A stretch of DNA of 20,857 nt from assembly GCA_029934555.1 (NCBI GenBank), contig JAOZMA010000006.1, positions 1-20,857 of the forward strand, written 5' to 3'. This document shows, one piece after another, positions 13,744 through 20,857 of the stretch. The notes beneath the pieces are model-generated. The model was not told the origin of the DNA. It searched no databases and saw only the letters and a list, made by a program, of their open reading frames with translations. Source of the DNA: Acidimicrobiia bacterium. GTDB lineage: Bacteria > Actinomycetota > Acidimicrobiia > Spongiisociales > UBA5794. The position numbers and the translations under genes are program-made. Position 1 is the first letter of the stretch, and every line of letters begins with the position of its first letter.

Positions 13744-15270
13744 GTGACGATCAAACTGCCTCACGCGGCGTCGGTGGCGAAGAACCCGACGCAGGAGGAG
13801 ATGCGGGCTTGGACCCTCGAGTACATGCCGCGCATCATCGAAACCGAGTTCGGCAACCTCAGCTACAAAGCTGAGATGACGGCGCGTCTCGCCAAGTCGA
13901 CCTTCTTCGTCGATGATGACGAGGACTTCAAACCGGCCATGACCAGAGCCGAGTTCGATGAATGGGTGGCCAAGCAGGACGCCTACATCGCCGACAAGGA
14001 CATGATCCTGATCGAGGGATACATCGGACCCGACCCGAACTTCCGCACCGCGAGCCGTCTCTACATGGAGAAGACATCGGCGAACATCCCGGCGATGATG
14101 CAGCAGTTGTTCTTCCCGAAGGACGATGCCTGGGAGCCCGAGTTCACCGTCATCTACACGCCGGGACTCAAAGCCCCCGGGAAGTCTGATGATGCCCTCA
14201 TCGCCGTCGATCACGAGAATTACGTGACGCGAGTCTTCGGATCCGACTACTTCGGCGAAGCGAAGATGGGTGGACTCCGTATGTGGAATCACCTGGTCTT
14301 CGCGAAGGGTGGCCTTGCGCTTCACTCTGGTCTGAAGACGTTCCCGGATGTCGACGGCGAGGAGAAGGTTGCTCTCATCCTCGGACTCTCCGGCACGGGC
14401 AAGACGACGACGACGTTCCGCCAGCAGCTCGGATCGCTCCCTGTCCAGGATGACTTCGTCGCCCTGTTCCCTGGAGGCAAGGTCTACTCGTCAGAGAACG
14501 GTTGTTTCGCGAAGACGTTCGGTCTCGATGAAGATGACGAGCCGACGATCTACGGCGGGACCACCCGTCCGGATGCATGGCTCGAGAACACGCACACCGA
14601 CGCCGACGGCGACGTCGACTTCTTCGACGATTCGTATACCCGTAACGGGCGTTCAACGTTCCCACTTGCCAACATTCGGCATCGGAATCCGAACAACCTG
14701 CCACCGGTCAACTTCCTGTTGCTACTGAACCGCAACGAGAACATCATCCCGGCGGTGGTGAAGCTCAAGCGGGAGCAAGCGGCGGCTTACTTCATGCTTG
14801 GCGAGACGAAAGGAACGTCGGCTGGAGGTGCATCAGAGGCCGGTAAGAGCCTTCGTGTCCCCGGCACGAACCCGTTCTTCTTCACGAACGACGCAGTGCA
14901 GGGCAATCGGCTCCTTGAACTGCTCGAGACGATGCCCGACCTCGAGGTCTACCTCATGTCGACCGGTCGCGTTGGTGGCGAAGACGACGATGAGCGCTCC
15001 AAGAAGGTGAAGATCCGACACTCGTCGGCAGCCGTCCAGGGCATCGCCGAAGGCTCGATCACCTGGGAAGAGGATCCTGACTTCGGCTACTACGTGGCAG
15101 CCGACGTTCCGGGGTTCGACGATCCGGAGCTCCTCCAGCCCAAGCGTCTCTATGAGCGGCAGGGACGGGGAGACGAGTACGAAGCGATCGTGGCTCAGCT
15201 GAAATCTGAGCGGCGGGAGTTCCTCAGGACCTTCCCCGGCCTCGACCAGAGTGTGGTTGACGCCGTCTGA
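13744..15270 (+). CDS. pckA: Phosphoenolpyruvate carboxykinase, ATP type, divergent (508 aa)
   Basis: Converts oxaloacetate and ATP to PEP, CO2 and ADP, the first committed step of gluconeogenesis. The P-loop GLSGTGKT is at 214-221 (K220). The metal and substrate residues of E. coli Pck appear as Y169 and K174 (DYFGEAK), H194 (ALHSG) and the SENGCFAKT and LENT segments; DFFDDSYTRNGRSTFPLANI also aligns. It is divergent. The usual TGRSPKDK motif reads TARLAKST (R48 kept), the DDEHGW region reads QDDFVALF, and the position of E. coli R333 appears to be K340 (VVKLK). These alignments are from memory. It is shorter than E. coli Pck (540 aa). It sits after the aldolase gene and ends in a strong terminator. 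Confidence 0.9.
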   Translation: MTIKLPHAASVAKNPTQEEMRAWTLEYMPRIIETEFGNLSYKAEMTARLAKSTFFVDDDEDFKPAMTRAEFDEWVAKQDAYIADKDMILIEGYIGPDPNFRTASRLYMEKTSANIPAMMQQLFFPKDDAWEPEFTVIYTPGLKAPGKSDDALIAVDHENYVTRVFGSDYFGEAKMGGLRMWNHLVFAKGGLALHSGLKTFPDVDGEEKVALILGLSGTGKTTTTFRQQLGSLPVQDDFVALFPGGKVYSSENGCFAKTFGLDEDDEPTIYGGTTRPDAWLENTHTDADGDVDFFDDSYTRNGRSTFPLANIRHRNPNNLPPVNFLLLLNRNENIIPAVVKLKREQAAAYFMLGETKGTSAGGASEAGKSLRVPGTNPFFFTNDAVQGNRLLELLETMPDLEVYLMSTGRVGGEDDDERSKKVKIRHSSAAVQGIAEGSITWEEDPDFGYYVAADVPGFDDPELLQPKRLYERQGRGDEYEAIVAQLKSERREFLRTFPGLDQSVVDAV

Positions 15271-15294
15271 CGCCAGCCTGAAGTCAAATTGATC

Positions 15295-15330
15295 GCGGGG
15301 CGGCCTTCGGGCCGCCCCGCCGTCGTTTCC
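15295..15330 (+). terminator. Rho-independent-type terminator after pckA
   Basis: A perfect 11-bp GC stem, GCGGGGCGGCC (15295-15305) with GGCCGCCCCGC (15310-15320), and a TTCG tetraloop, followed by CGTCGTTTCC. It ends the fbaB-pckA unit. Confidence 0.85.
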
Positions 15331-15365
15331 GACTGGACTCTCGGCACCTCAAACGGTGATCCGGT

Positions 15366-18300
15366 TTGTTCGTCAAGTGGTCGGAGGTGACGACCGATAC
15401 AAGGTTGGTGAAACAGAAGACTCCGAACCTCCCATCATCGATCGACACACGCGAGTTCGGGACGAGCCGCAAGGGCTACGACAAGCGTGAAGTCAAGGAG
15501 TTCCTGCGCGAACTCGAAACCAACTTCCGTGAACTCGAGCGGTGGGCGCAAGATACGAAGACACGTCTCCAGAAGGCCGAATTCGAAGCGGAGAAGAGCC
15601 GTTCGGCCGAGGGACAGTCTGTCGACAGCGCCATGGTCGCGGTATTCGATGCGAAAGACCGGGTCCTGAGTCGCGCCAGAAAGCAAGCCGAGGCGATCGA
15701 AGCCGAAGCCCGCGACCGGGCAGCCGCTATCGAGATAGAGGCTCAGGCCCACGCCGAGAACGCCGGACTCACCGTCGACGATGATGGTGTTGTCGCCGAC
15801 GCCGAGCAGCGAGCCAATGAGATCATCGAAGCTGCCGAACAAGCAGCCGAACGCGTCCGTAGTGACGAGAGCGCGACGAACCAGGAACTCGCCGCCGAGT
15901 TCGAAGACGAACGGGACACGTTGATCGCTGAAGTGGATCGCCTGAGCAACGCTCTTGAGGCGCTGGAGACATCGGACGGCGATGTGCGTGCAGAGACCGA
16001 GAGAGTCGCCGCCGATCTCGTGGTCGAGGCTCAACAGACCGCCGACGGGATTGTCGAAGCAGCAGAGGAGAAGAGCAGAACGCTCGAGGAGCGGGCGTCC
16101 GAGCTAGACGAGCGCGTTCGGACGGTCGAGGCTGAGCGGGATTCGATGCTCGCAGAATTGGATCGCGTCCGAAAGGAACGAGAGGGCGAAGCAGCACAGA
16201 TCGTCGCAGACGCGAACGCTCAAGCAGCGCAGATCGTCGCTGACGCGATGGCGTCCGAAGACGCGGGCACCGCCGTTGCCGGCAGCCTCGACCCGGATGA
16301 GGTCGGTCGGCTGGCGGTCGAGCAAGAGGCGGCGCGGGTGGTCGCCGAGGCCCGTGCCGAAGCGGAGCAACTGGTTCGGAAGGCCGAGCGCGACGCTCAG
16401 AGAGTCGAGGACTTGCAGACGGAGCTAGCGAATCGCGTCGCCGCCCTCGACGACGACTCGGCCAGTGCTGTCGATCGGGCATCGAGCATCGAAGCGTCGG
16501 CGCGCGAACGAGCGGAGGCGATCACCGATCGATCCGAGGCCAGTGCTAGCGCAATCAGAGACGCAGCGACCCGCACACGAGACCAAGCCGATCAGGATCG
16601 ACTTGAAGCTGCCAGGAAGGTCTCCGCTGCACAGCGAGAGGCACGGGAACTCATCGCCGATGCCGAGGAGAGAATGCAGTCGGTCCTTACCGGGATCGAC
16701 AAGCGGGGGGCTGAGATCCGCGAAGCTGCAGACCGGGATGCCGCCCTTCTGAGGGATGAAGCTGAGGAGAAGCTGGCTGCAGCGATGAGCGAGGCTGCAC
16801 TGGTCCGATCTGATGCCGAGGCTGCGGCCCGGCTCATGACGGATGAGGCCGCCGAGTACAAAGAACTCGCTGACGAAGAGATCCAAGAATCCCGGCGAGC
16901 GATGACTGCCGTTGCCGATGAGCGCGAGTCGGAGCTCGATGAACACGCGGCAGAACTTGAACGCCGGATGGGCGACGTCGTGGCAGCCGAGGAGCGTGCC
17001 GGCGCGGCGCTTGCTGATGTTGAGGCCCAGATCGATGAACTGCAGGCCGAAGCGACTCGTATCCAGGACGAGGCGACAGCGAATCGTGAAGAAGCGACGC
17101 TCATTCGATCGAACGCGGATCAAGCGGCCGCTGAGATGGTTGAGAGAGCCGAACAGGAAGCACGATCGATTCACGAGGAGGCTGATCGGCAGCGCCACAC
17201 TGCCGAGGCGCAGGCAGAAGAAGTCGTCGCCGATGCCAGGCGCCTGCACGACGAAGCCGAATCCGTGCGTGCAGCCGCTCGCGATGCAGCCGTTGAGCTG
17301 AGGGAACAGGCCGAGCAGTCACGGCGCGAATCCGACGCCTCATCCGATGCCCTTCGAAGAGAAGCGACCTCGGTGAGGGCGGAAGCTGACGAGTACGCCG
17401 AGGCCACGATCCTCCAGGCGGAGCACGAGGTGGCGCTCTTGGTTGACGAGACCTACCAGCGTATCCAGTTCCGTGCTGGCGAAGCCGCGGCTCATCAGGA
17501 AAGTGCCATCCAGATGCTCATGGATGCCGAGATGTCGTGGGAGGCAGCGAGCCAGCAGCACGATCTCCTCCGGGCGGCGGAAGCTCGCGCTGAGGAGCGG
17601 ATAGCGTCCGTCGATGAGATCGCAGCGCAGGCAGAAGAGGCCGTGATCGTGGCCTATGAGGAGGCTGAGCGTCTCCGGTCCGAAGCCGCGACCGACGCCG
17701 AACGCGTCGCCCTCGAGGCTTCTGAGGAGAGCGACCGGGTTCGTCATGCTGCTGAAGATCGTGCGGCCGCCGAGATCCAGCAGGCTGAGGAGTCTGCTTC
17801 TGAGATTCGTTCGGGTGCTGAGGGGGCTGCTGAGTCGGTTCGGGTGGAGGCGCAGGGAGTGCTTGCGTCTGCACAGGAGCGTGCGGCTGCTGAGGTTCGA
17901 GAGGCTGAGGAGTTGGCCTTGCAGAGTATCTCCGAGTCTGAGGAGGCTGCCGCGGCTATCCGGATGGAAGCCGAGCAGGTCGCCGAGTCGATCCAGGCGG
18001 AGGCGCAGGCGATGCTTGCGTCCGTGCAGGAGCGTGTAGCCGCCGAGATCCAGCAGGCTGAGGAGTCTGCTTCTGAGATTCGTTCGGGTGCTGAGGGGGC
18101 TGCTGAGTCGGTTCGGGTGGAGGCGCAGGGAGTGCTTGCGTCTGCACAGGAGCGTGCGGCTGCTGAGGTTCGAGAGGCTGAGGAGTTGGCCTTGCAGAGT
18201 ATCTCCGAGTCTGAGGAGGCTGCCGCGGCTATCCGGATGGAAGCCGAGCAGGTCGCCGAGTCGATCCAGGCGGAGGCCCAGACCGCGACCCAGGCAGCCG

Positions 18301-19607
18301 ACGAGCAGTCCCTCCGTCTGCGGTCGGAGGCAGAGGTGCTCCTCGGTGAAGCGAGGATATCGGTCGAAGAGATGACCGCCGCCGCCCGCGAAGATGTAGC
18401 CAGGATGCGGGAGAAGGCCGCCACGGTTCGGCAGGAGTATGAGGAGCAACTCGAAGTTCTTCAATCAGCCGAGGAACACGCCGCGAAGGTCGTGGCCGAA
18501 GCCGAGGTCGTTGCAGCAGCGAAGATCGCAGAGGCCGAAGCCGGCGTTGAAGAAACGAACGCCGACGCTTCCAGCAGATCCGATCACGTCGACGAGAGAG
18601 AACGCGAGGTCGCGAGGATCCTGCAAGCGGCTGAAGAAGAAGCACGCAGCGCAGCTGCGGCAGTGGAGGCGGCGAAGGAAGAGTCCGAGTTGATCCGCCT
18701 CGAAGCGATCGGACTGCGAGATGAGGCGGATCGAGTGCTGGTGGCTGCTCGGGAGCAGGCTGCAGGCTTGTCTGATGCCGAACGTCAAGCGTTCGAGATC
18801 GTTGAACGTGCCCAGCGCGAGGCCGTTGGCATCCGGGCCGGTGCTGAGGGTGAGGCGACGGCAGCACGGTCTGAGATCGAGCATCTGCAAGCTGAAGCCG
18901 AGGATCTGACCCAGGATCGGGCGGATCTCGAATCGCAGATCGTCGAGATCGAGAATGCTCGGGCAGAAGTCGGCGGGCGCAGAGATGAACTGAACCGGCG
19001 CTCGGCGGAGCAAGACGCTGCGGAAGATGAACTCCTACGGCGGATTGCCGATGCCGACCGACGGGAAGCCGAGCTTGATGAGCGGCTGGCGGTTGCCGAT
19101 ACGACGGACGAAGCCATGGCTGAAGCCTCGGATGCGCAGCGAGCGGCAGATGAGGCACTGCGTACTGCGACCGAACGGGCAACTCAGATCACGGCCGAAG
19201 CATCAGAGAATGCAGAGCGGATCAGGCTGGAGGCTGAGGAAGCCGCCGATGGCATGCGAGCCGAGATCGAGAATCGCCGGGCCGAGGTCGCCGACGAGGC
19301 GGAGCGCCTCGAGATCGAGCGGAACAGGCTGACTGAGGAGCGGGCATCAGCAGTCCATACACAATCCGCAATGGATGACGATCCTGACGATTCCACATTC
19401 GTCGAAGAAATATATGAAACTCCCGCGGCCATCGTGGACGAGAGCTTTGGAACGGGTGATGAGGAACCCAGCGAGAGAGCTGTCCCGGAGCGGAGTGAGC
19501 AGAGCCGCTACGAGCGCCACTCGGCGAAGCTTCCGCGCATCGGTGACGATGCTGCGAATGTCGTACGCTCGCTCGAATCGTTCAGGAAGACGCTGCGCGG
19601 CTCGTAG
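15366..19607 (+). CDS. Giant DivIVA-like coiled-coil polarity/cytoskeletal protein (up to 1413 aa)
   Basis: Residues about 25-75 (SIDTREFGTSRKGYDKREV, then EFLRELETNF) form a DivIVA/Wag31-type N-terminal domain, which targets curved membrane at poles and septa. From about residue 50 to 1330 the protein is almost wholly Ala/Glu/Arg-rich coiled coil with frequent 11-residue spacing of hydrophobic positions. Residues 801-881 and 892-972 are identical because of an exact DNA repeat. An acidic, probably disordered stretch follows (around DDDPDDS, EEIYET) and a basic tail SAKLPRIGDDAANVVRSLES near the C terminus. The architecture recalls Streptomyces Scy, which works with DivIVA at growing tips; that function is inferred. 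The start is unsettled: TTG 15366, GTG 15387, TTG 15405 and GTG 15408 are in frame and none has a well-placed ribosome-binding site. No signal peptide or membrane segment is seen. Confidence 0.88.
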   Translation: MFVKWSEVTTDTRLVKQKTPNLPSSIDTREFGTSRKGYDKREVKEFLRELETNFRELERWAQDTKTRLQKAEFEAEKSRSAEGQSVDSAMVAVFDAKDRVLSRARKQAEAIEAEARDRAAAIEIEAQAHAENAGLTVDDDGVVADAEQRANEIIEAAEQAAERVRSDESATNQELAAEFEDERDTLIAEVDRLSNALEALETSDGDVRAETERVAADLVVEAQQTADGIVEAAEEKSRTLEERASELDERVRTVEAERDSMLAELDRVRKEREGEAAQIVADANAQAAQIVADAMASEDAGTAVAGSLDPDEVGRLAVEQEAARVVAEARAEAEQLVRKAERDAQRVEDLQTELANRVAALDDDSASAVDRASSIEASARERAEAITDRSEASASAIRDAATRTRDQADQDRLEAARKVSAAQREARELIADAEERMQSVLTGIDKRGAEIREAADRDAALLRDEAEEKLAAAMSEAALVRSDAEAAARLMTDEAAEYKELADEEIQESRRAMTAVADERESELDEHAAELERRMGDVVAAEERAGAALADVEAQIDELQAEATRIQDEATANREEATLIRSNADQAAAEMVERAEQEARSIHEEADRQRHTAEAQAEEVVADARRLHDEAESVRAAARDAAVELREQAEQSRRESDASSDALRREATSVRAEADEYAEATILQAEHEVALLVDETYQRIQFRAGEAAAHQESAIQMLMDAEMSWEAASQQHDLLRAAEARAEERIASVDEIAAQAEEAVIVAYEEAERLRSEAATDAERVALEASEESDRVRHAAEDRAAAEIQQAEESASEIRSGAEGAAESVRVEAQGVLASAQERAAAEVREAEELALQSISESEEAAAAIRMEAEQVAESIQAEAQAMLASVQERVAAEIQQAEESASEIRSGAEGAAESVRVEAQGVLASAQERAAAEVREAEELALQSISESEEAAAAIRMEAEQVAESIQAEAQTATQAADEQSLRLRSEAEVLLGEARISVEEMTAAAREDVARMREKAATVRQEYEEQLEVLQSAEEHAAKVVAEAEVVAAAKIAEAEAGVEETNADASSRSDHVDEREREVARILQAAEEEARSAAAAVEAAKEESELIRLEAIGLRDEADRVLVAAREQAAGLSDAERQAFEIVERAQREAVGIRAGAEGEATAARSEIEHLQAEAEDLTQDRADLESQIVEIENARAEVGGRRDELNRRSAEQDAAEDELLRRIADADRREAELDERLAVADTTDEAMAEASDAQRAADEALRTATERATQITAEASENAERIRLEAEEAADGMRAEIENRRAEVADEAERLEIERNRLTEERASAVHTQSAMDDDPDDSTFVEEIYETPAAIVDESFGTGDEEPSERAVPERSEQSRYERHSAKLPRIGDDAANVVRSLESFRKTLRGS
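17766..18004 (+). repeat. Perfect 239-bp direct repeat, copy 1, inside the coiled-coil gene
   Basis: Identical base for base to 18039-18277, with 34 bases between copies (period 273 bp, 91 codons, in frame). Codon use in the block favours GCT, TCT, GAG and GTT more than the flanks, which prefer GCC, GAA and GTC. Confidence 0.98.
18039..18277 (+). repeat. Perfect 239-bp direct repeat, copy 2, inside the coiled-coil gene
   Basis: Second copy of the repeat at 17766-18004. The lack of any synonymous difference over 239 bases implies a recent duplication or ongoing gene conversion. The protein diverges right after residue 972. Confidence 0.98.
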
Positions 19608-19618
19608 GACGCCACCGG

Positions 19619-20857
19619 CTACGACCCCGGAGTCGTGTCGGAGATGGCGGGCACCGTGGCCACCTCGGCCCAGAGAGCTTCGATCTCGTCGGGATCGACG
19701 GGGACTCCACGGGTCAGGTTCTCGCATCCCGATGATGTGACGAGGAGATCATCCTCGATCCGGACACCGATCCCCAGGAATCGCTCAGGCACTTCATGGG
19801 TGACGACGTCGGCTGCGTCCCTCCGTTCCTCGAGGATGCGCTTCGCTTCGGAAGCACCCTCGAGGTATGCGAGATCTCGCTCCGCGTCGACGTCGAACGG
19901 CACCTTCGCCAATTCGAGCACCGTCTTCTCCCGAGCAACGTAGATACCCGGCTCGACCGTGAACGTCATCCCCGGTCGAAGAGGCCGGCCGATGCCGTCG
20001 ATTCGATACGCCCCCGCGTCGTGGACGTCCATGCCGAGCCAGTGGCCGGTGCCATGGAAGTAGAACTCCCGATACCAGCCGTAGTCGACGGCATCCTCGA
20101 CCGGCCCCGGGAGGAGACCGAGATCGACAAGACCTTCGGTGAGCGTTTGTACGGCGATGTCGTGCATGTCGGTGAAAGGAAGACCGGGCTTGCAGGCGTC
20201 GATGACGGCTTCCTGAGATGCAAGAACGATGTCGTAAACGGCCCGCTGGGCATCGGTGAACCGACCGTTGACGGGGAACGTCCGGGTGATATCCGAAGAC
20301 AGATAGTCGATCTCGGCTGCTGCGTCGATCAGCAGAAGGTCACCGTCATCCAACCTCTCATCGTTCTCCACGTAGTGAAGGATGCAAGCGTTGTCGCCGG
20401 AGGCAACGATGGACGGATACCCCTCCCGGGTAGCTCCGGCGGCGCGGAACACGTACTCCATTGCCGACTGCACCTCATGCTCCGACCGTCCCGGGGCGGC
20501 GAATCGGATCGCCTCATTGTGACCATCCGCCGAGATACGGCAGGCCTCGCGCAGAGCTTCGATCTCCTCGGATGACTTGATGAGTCTCAGTTCGCCGAGC
20601 ACCGTTGACGGGTCGACGATCGAGGAAGGGACCGTGACGCCTGCCCTGAGCTTCATGCCCCTTGCCTGTCGCAGGGCTCCGAGTACCCGTGGATCAGAAG
20701 AGGCGCCGGTGGCGTACCAGAGGGCGTCGCGGCCGCGGAGTCGATCACGAAGAACCTTCTCGAGTTCGGCGATGGGGAAGGCCGTATCGGCCCCGAAGTG
20801 GTCCCTGGCGCCTTCCACGCCTGCCCGCTTCCCGTTCCAAGATTCCATTTCGGGATC
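19619..20857 (-). CDS. pepP: Xaa-Pro aminopeptidase (aminopeptidase P, M24B), 5' end beyond the window
   Basis: A dimetal peptidase that removes the N-terminal residue before proline. Counting from the Met at 20848, all five metal ligands are present: D175 (LLIDAAAEID), D186 (SSDITRTFP), H269 (HGTGHWLGMDVHD), E299 (FTVEPGIYV) and E365 (GIGVRIEDDLLV). The Met at 20848 is not the true start. The frame continues to the edge as DPE-M-ESWNGKRAGVEGA, a conserved internal motif of the N-terminal creatinase-like domain, so roughly the first 40-60 residues are missing. It converges on the coiled-coil gene with an 11-base gap and no clear terminator. Confidence 0.93.
   Translation of the reverse strand, partial: DPEMESWNGKRAGVEGARDHFGADTAFPIAELEKVLRDRLRGRDALWYATGASSDPRVLGALRQARGMKLRAGVTVPSSIVDPSTVLGELRLIKSSEEIEALREACRISADGHNEAIRFAAPGRSEHEVQSAMEYVFRAAGATREGYPSIVASGDNACILHYVENDERLDDGDLLLIDAAAEIDYLSSDITRTFPVNGRFTDAQRAVYDIVLASQEAVIDACKPGLPFTDMHDIAVQTLTEGLVDLGLLPGPVEDAVDYGWYREFYFHGTGHWLGMDVHDAGAYRIDGIGRPLRPGMTFTVEPGIYVAREKTVLELAKVPFDVDAERDLAYLEGASEAKRILEERRDAADVVTHEVPERFLGIGVRIEDDLLVTSSGCENLTRGVPVDPDEIEALWAEVATVPAISDTTPGS

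Noticed and set aside
15387..15410. Attempt to fix the start of the DivIVA-like gene at GTG 15387 or 15408
   Set aside because: GGAGG at 15383-15387 touches the first candidate and is about 20 bases from the second. No -10 element sits at the leaderless spacing, so the start was left open.
17766..18277. Direct repeats considered as a CRISPR array or mobile element
   Set aside because: There are only two long copies, both in frame within one coding sequence. There is no short-repeat/spacer pattern, terminal inverted repeat or transposase.
16425..18464. Long minus-strand open frames (274 and 374 codons)
   Set aside because: They are antisense to the coiled-coil gene. Their Leu/Ser/Arg composition is the mirror of Ala/Glu-rich codons, and the internal repeats simply reflect the duplicated DNA.
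19621..19636. ACGAC/GTCGT inverted repeat at the convergent end of the coiled-coil gene and pepP
   Set aside because: The arms are five bases, it lies inside the pepP coding end, and there is no T-run, so it is not convincing as a bidirectional terminator.

Overview
The window looks like chromosomal DNA from a high-GC actinobacterium, most likely an uncultured lineage such as Acidimicrobiia. The taxon is inferred from the Glu-Asp-Phe tRNA cluster, the actinobacterial flavour of the acetyl-CoA synthetase (a GHNISTTE motif near the C terminus), a DivIVA-type coiled-coil polarity protein, and several promoters in which the start codon sits only 6-7 bases after the -10 element (leaderless mRNAs). 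No phage, transposon or CRISPR array is visible. The only mobile-type genes are two PIN-domain toxin-antitoxin pairs.

Layout, left to right. Bases 1-285 hold an AbrB-type antitoxin and the first codons of a PIN toxin (minus strand) under a leaderless promoter with an inverted-repeat operator. Bases 317-657 hold a minus-strand tRNA operon (Glu, Asp, Phe) with promoter and hairpins. Bases 699-2747 hold acetyl-CoA synthetase (acs), preceded by two tandem DosR/DevR-like boxes. Bases 2770-2812 form a perfect 14-bp hairpin. Bases 2859-5308 encode a 2-oxoacid:ferredoxin oxidoreductase in which the gamma domain is fused to the C terminus of beta. Convergent to it, on the minus strand, is a run of hypF-hypC-hypD-hypE (10688 down to 6002; [NiFe]-hydrogenase maturation) followed by a vapB-vapC pair. 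A third DosR-like box lies in the divergent hypF/phosphohexomutase promoter region. On the plus strand from 10817 follow a phosphohexomutase, a class I (DhnA/FbaB-type) fructose-bisphosphate aldolase with a palindromic operator in its promoter, a divergent ATP-type PEP carboxykinase with a strong terminator, and a 1413-codon DivIVA-like giant coiled-coil protein. A convergent Xaa-Pro aminopeptidase gene runs off the right edge.

How the genes fit together (inference): acs activates acetate, the oxidoreductase links acyl-CoA, CO2 and ferredoxin, and PEP carboxykinase, aldolase and hexomutase carry carbon towards hexose phosphates. The Hyp proteins build the active site of a [NiFe]-hydrogenase whose structural genes are outside the window. 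The shared DosR-like boxes before acs and hypF suggest that acetate handling and hydrogenase maturation are switched on together under low oxygen or redox stress.

The most unusual item is the giant coiled-coil gene. It contains a perfect 239-bp direct repeat (17766-18004 and 18039-18277, period 273 bp = 91 codons). By hand count this divides into 40- and 51-residue hendecad/heptad units, reminiscent of the 51-residue repeat described in Streptomyces Scy/FilP proteins.
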